This document shows positions 4,806 to 5,321 of a DNA stretch of 5,321 bases, in pieces; position 1 is the first letter of the stretch; each line of letters opens with the position of its first letter. The notes under the pieces were generated by a model, which had not been told where the DNA came from, did not search any database, and worked only from the letters and a program-made list of their open reading frames with translations. The DNA lies in assembly GCA_005788585.1 (NCBI GenBank), contig SYBY01000252.1, forward strand, positions 1-5,321, in the 5' to 3' direction. A program made the position numbers and the translations under genes. Source of the DNA: Actinomycetota bacterium (lineage in GTDB: Bacteria > Actinomycetota > Thermoleophilia > Solirubrobacterales > Solirubrobacteraceae).

Positions 4806-5321
4806 ATGGCCACAGAGATTCAGGTCGACGCACACGCCCGCGAGTTCGTCGGGCACGACCACCCGATGCTCATCGGCTCGGACTGGGTCGATGCCGCGTC
4901 GGGCAAGACCTTCGAGGTGCTGAACCCGGCTACGGGTGAGCTGCTCTGCCGGGTCGCCGAGGGCTCGTCCGAGGACATCGATCGCGCCGTGAAGACCGCG
5001 CGCGCCGCGTTCGAGTCCGGCCCGTGGCACACCATGAAGCCGTCGGAGCGCGGCCGCATGATCCACAAGCTCGGCGACCTCATCCTCGAGCACGGCGACG
5101 AGCTCGCCGCGCTGGAGACGCTGGACAACGGCAAGCCGTACGCCGTCGCGCGCGCCGCCGACGTGCCGCTGGCGGCCGACCTCTTCCACTACATGTCGGG
5201 CTGGTGCACGAAGCTCAACGGGCAGACGATCCAGCCCAACGTGCCGTACATGCCCGACGCCCAGTGGCACGCGTACACCACGCGCGACCCGATCGGCGTC
5301 GTCGGCCAGATCATCCCGTGG
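4806..5321 (+). CDS. Aldehyde dehydrogenase family protein (N-terminal part, 3' truncated)
   Basis: The first 172 residues of an NAD(P)-dependent aldehyde dehydrogenase, which oxidises aldehydes to carboxylic acids; the family is normally about 490-500 residues. The fragment covers the start of the coenzyme-binding domain: MLIGSDWVDAASGKTFEVLNPATGELL (21-47), AVKTARAAFESGPW (61-74), LETLDNGKPY (103-112), and HYMSGWCTKLNGQTI followed by HAYTTRDPIGVVGQIIPW. The window stops at the Trp just before the expected catalytic Asn of the PWN motif, so the catalytic Glu and Cys cannot be checked. HYMSGW...KLNGQTI with PIGVVGQIIPW recalls phenylacetaldehyde or betaine-aldehyde dehydrogenases; the substrate is unproven. 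ATG 4806 has GGAG 6 nt upstream; an in-frame GTG at 4803 is a less likely start. It is divergent from the GAF regulator. Confidence 0.95.
   Translation, partial: MATEIQVDAHAREFVGHDHPMLIGSDWVDAASGKTFEVLNPATGELLCRVAEGSSEDIDRAVKTARAAFESGPWHTMKPSERGRMIHKLGDLILEHGDELAALETLDNGKPYAVARAADVPLAADLFHYMSGWCTKLNGQTIQPNVPYMPDAQWHAYTTRDPIGVVGQIIPW

Noticed and set aside
4066..4806. Forward open frame of 246 codons opposite the GAF regulator and its promoter region
   Set aside because: It is antisense to a clear GAF-domain gene and runs through the divergent promoter. The translation has no recognisable domain.
1..5321. tRNA, CRISPR array, transposase or integration site
   Set aside because: I looked for cloverleaf-like arms, regularly spaced repeats, transposase motifs and long terminal repeats and saw none. 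Nearly all bases are accounted for by seven genes and short control regions.

Overview
The window is very GC-rich with strongly Arg/Ala-biased proteins (one 299-residue protein has no lysine). It has the compact layout of a high-GC actinobacterial chromosome. A Thermoleophilia-like source (Solirubrobacter/Conexibacter type) is my guess from gene style, not something the sequence proves. I see no tRNA, rRNA, CRISPR array, insertion sequence or phage gene, and the genes read as ordinary chromosome.

Layout. (1) 2-532 +: C-terminal part of DNA polymerase III subunit delta' (HolB), cut by the window start. (2) 585-1484 +: a short multi-pass membrane protein resembling the lysylphosphatidylglycerol synthase/flippase transmembrane family, preceded by a hairpin that overlaps its ribosome-binding region. 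(3) 1527-1973 +: a small lipoprotein with a clear lipobox. It converges, with only 3 nt between stop codons, on (4) 1977-2564 -: a TetR-family repressor. (5) 2622-3062 +: an SRPBCC (START/polyketide-cyclase-like) protein, divergent from the TetR gene across a 57-nt operator/promoter region. (6) 3097-4671 -: a 524-residue regulator with an AcoR-like GAF sensor half and a winged-helix half resembling SARP/BTAD proteins. It converges on the SRPBCC gene over a 34-nt gap holding two hairpins. (7) 4806 to the window end +: the first 172 residues of an NAD(P)-dependent aldehyde dehydrogenase, divergent from the GAF regulator across a 134-nt region rich in inverted and direct repeats.

Functionally there are two regulator/target pairs in divergent arrangement. 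The TetR protein probably represses itself and the SRPBCC gene through a 13-bp palindrome that covers both its own start codon and a TTGACA -35 box. The GAF/winged-helix protein probably senses a small molecule and controls the aldehyde dehydrogenase. The genes left of 1973 have no evident link to these pairs.

I found no clearly novel multi-gene system. The most interesting points are the domain architecture of the GAF regulator and the organised repeats in the two divergent control regions. In each region a hexamer recurs at offsets of 11 and 22 bp.
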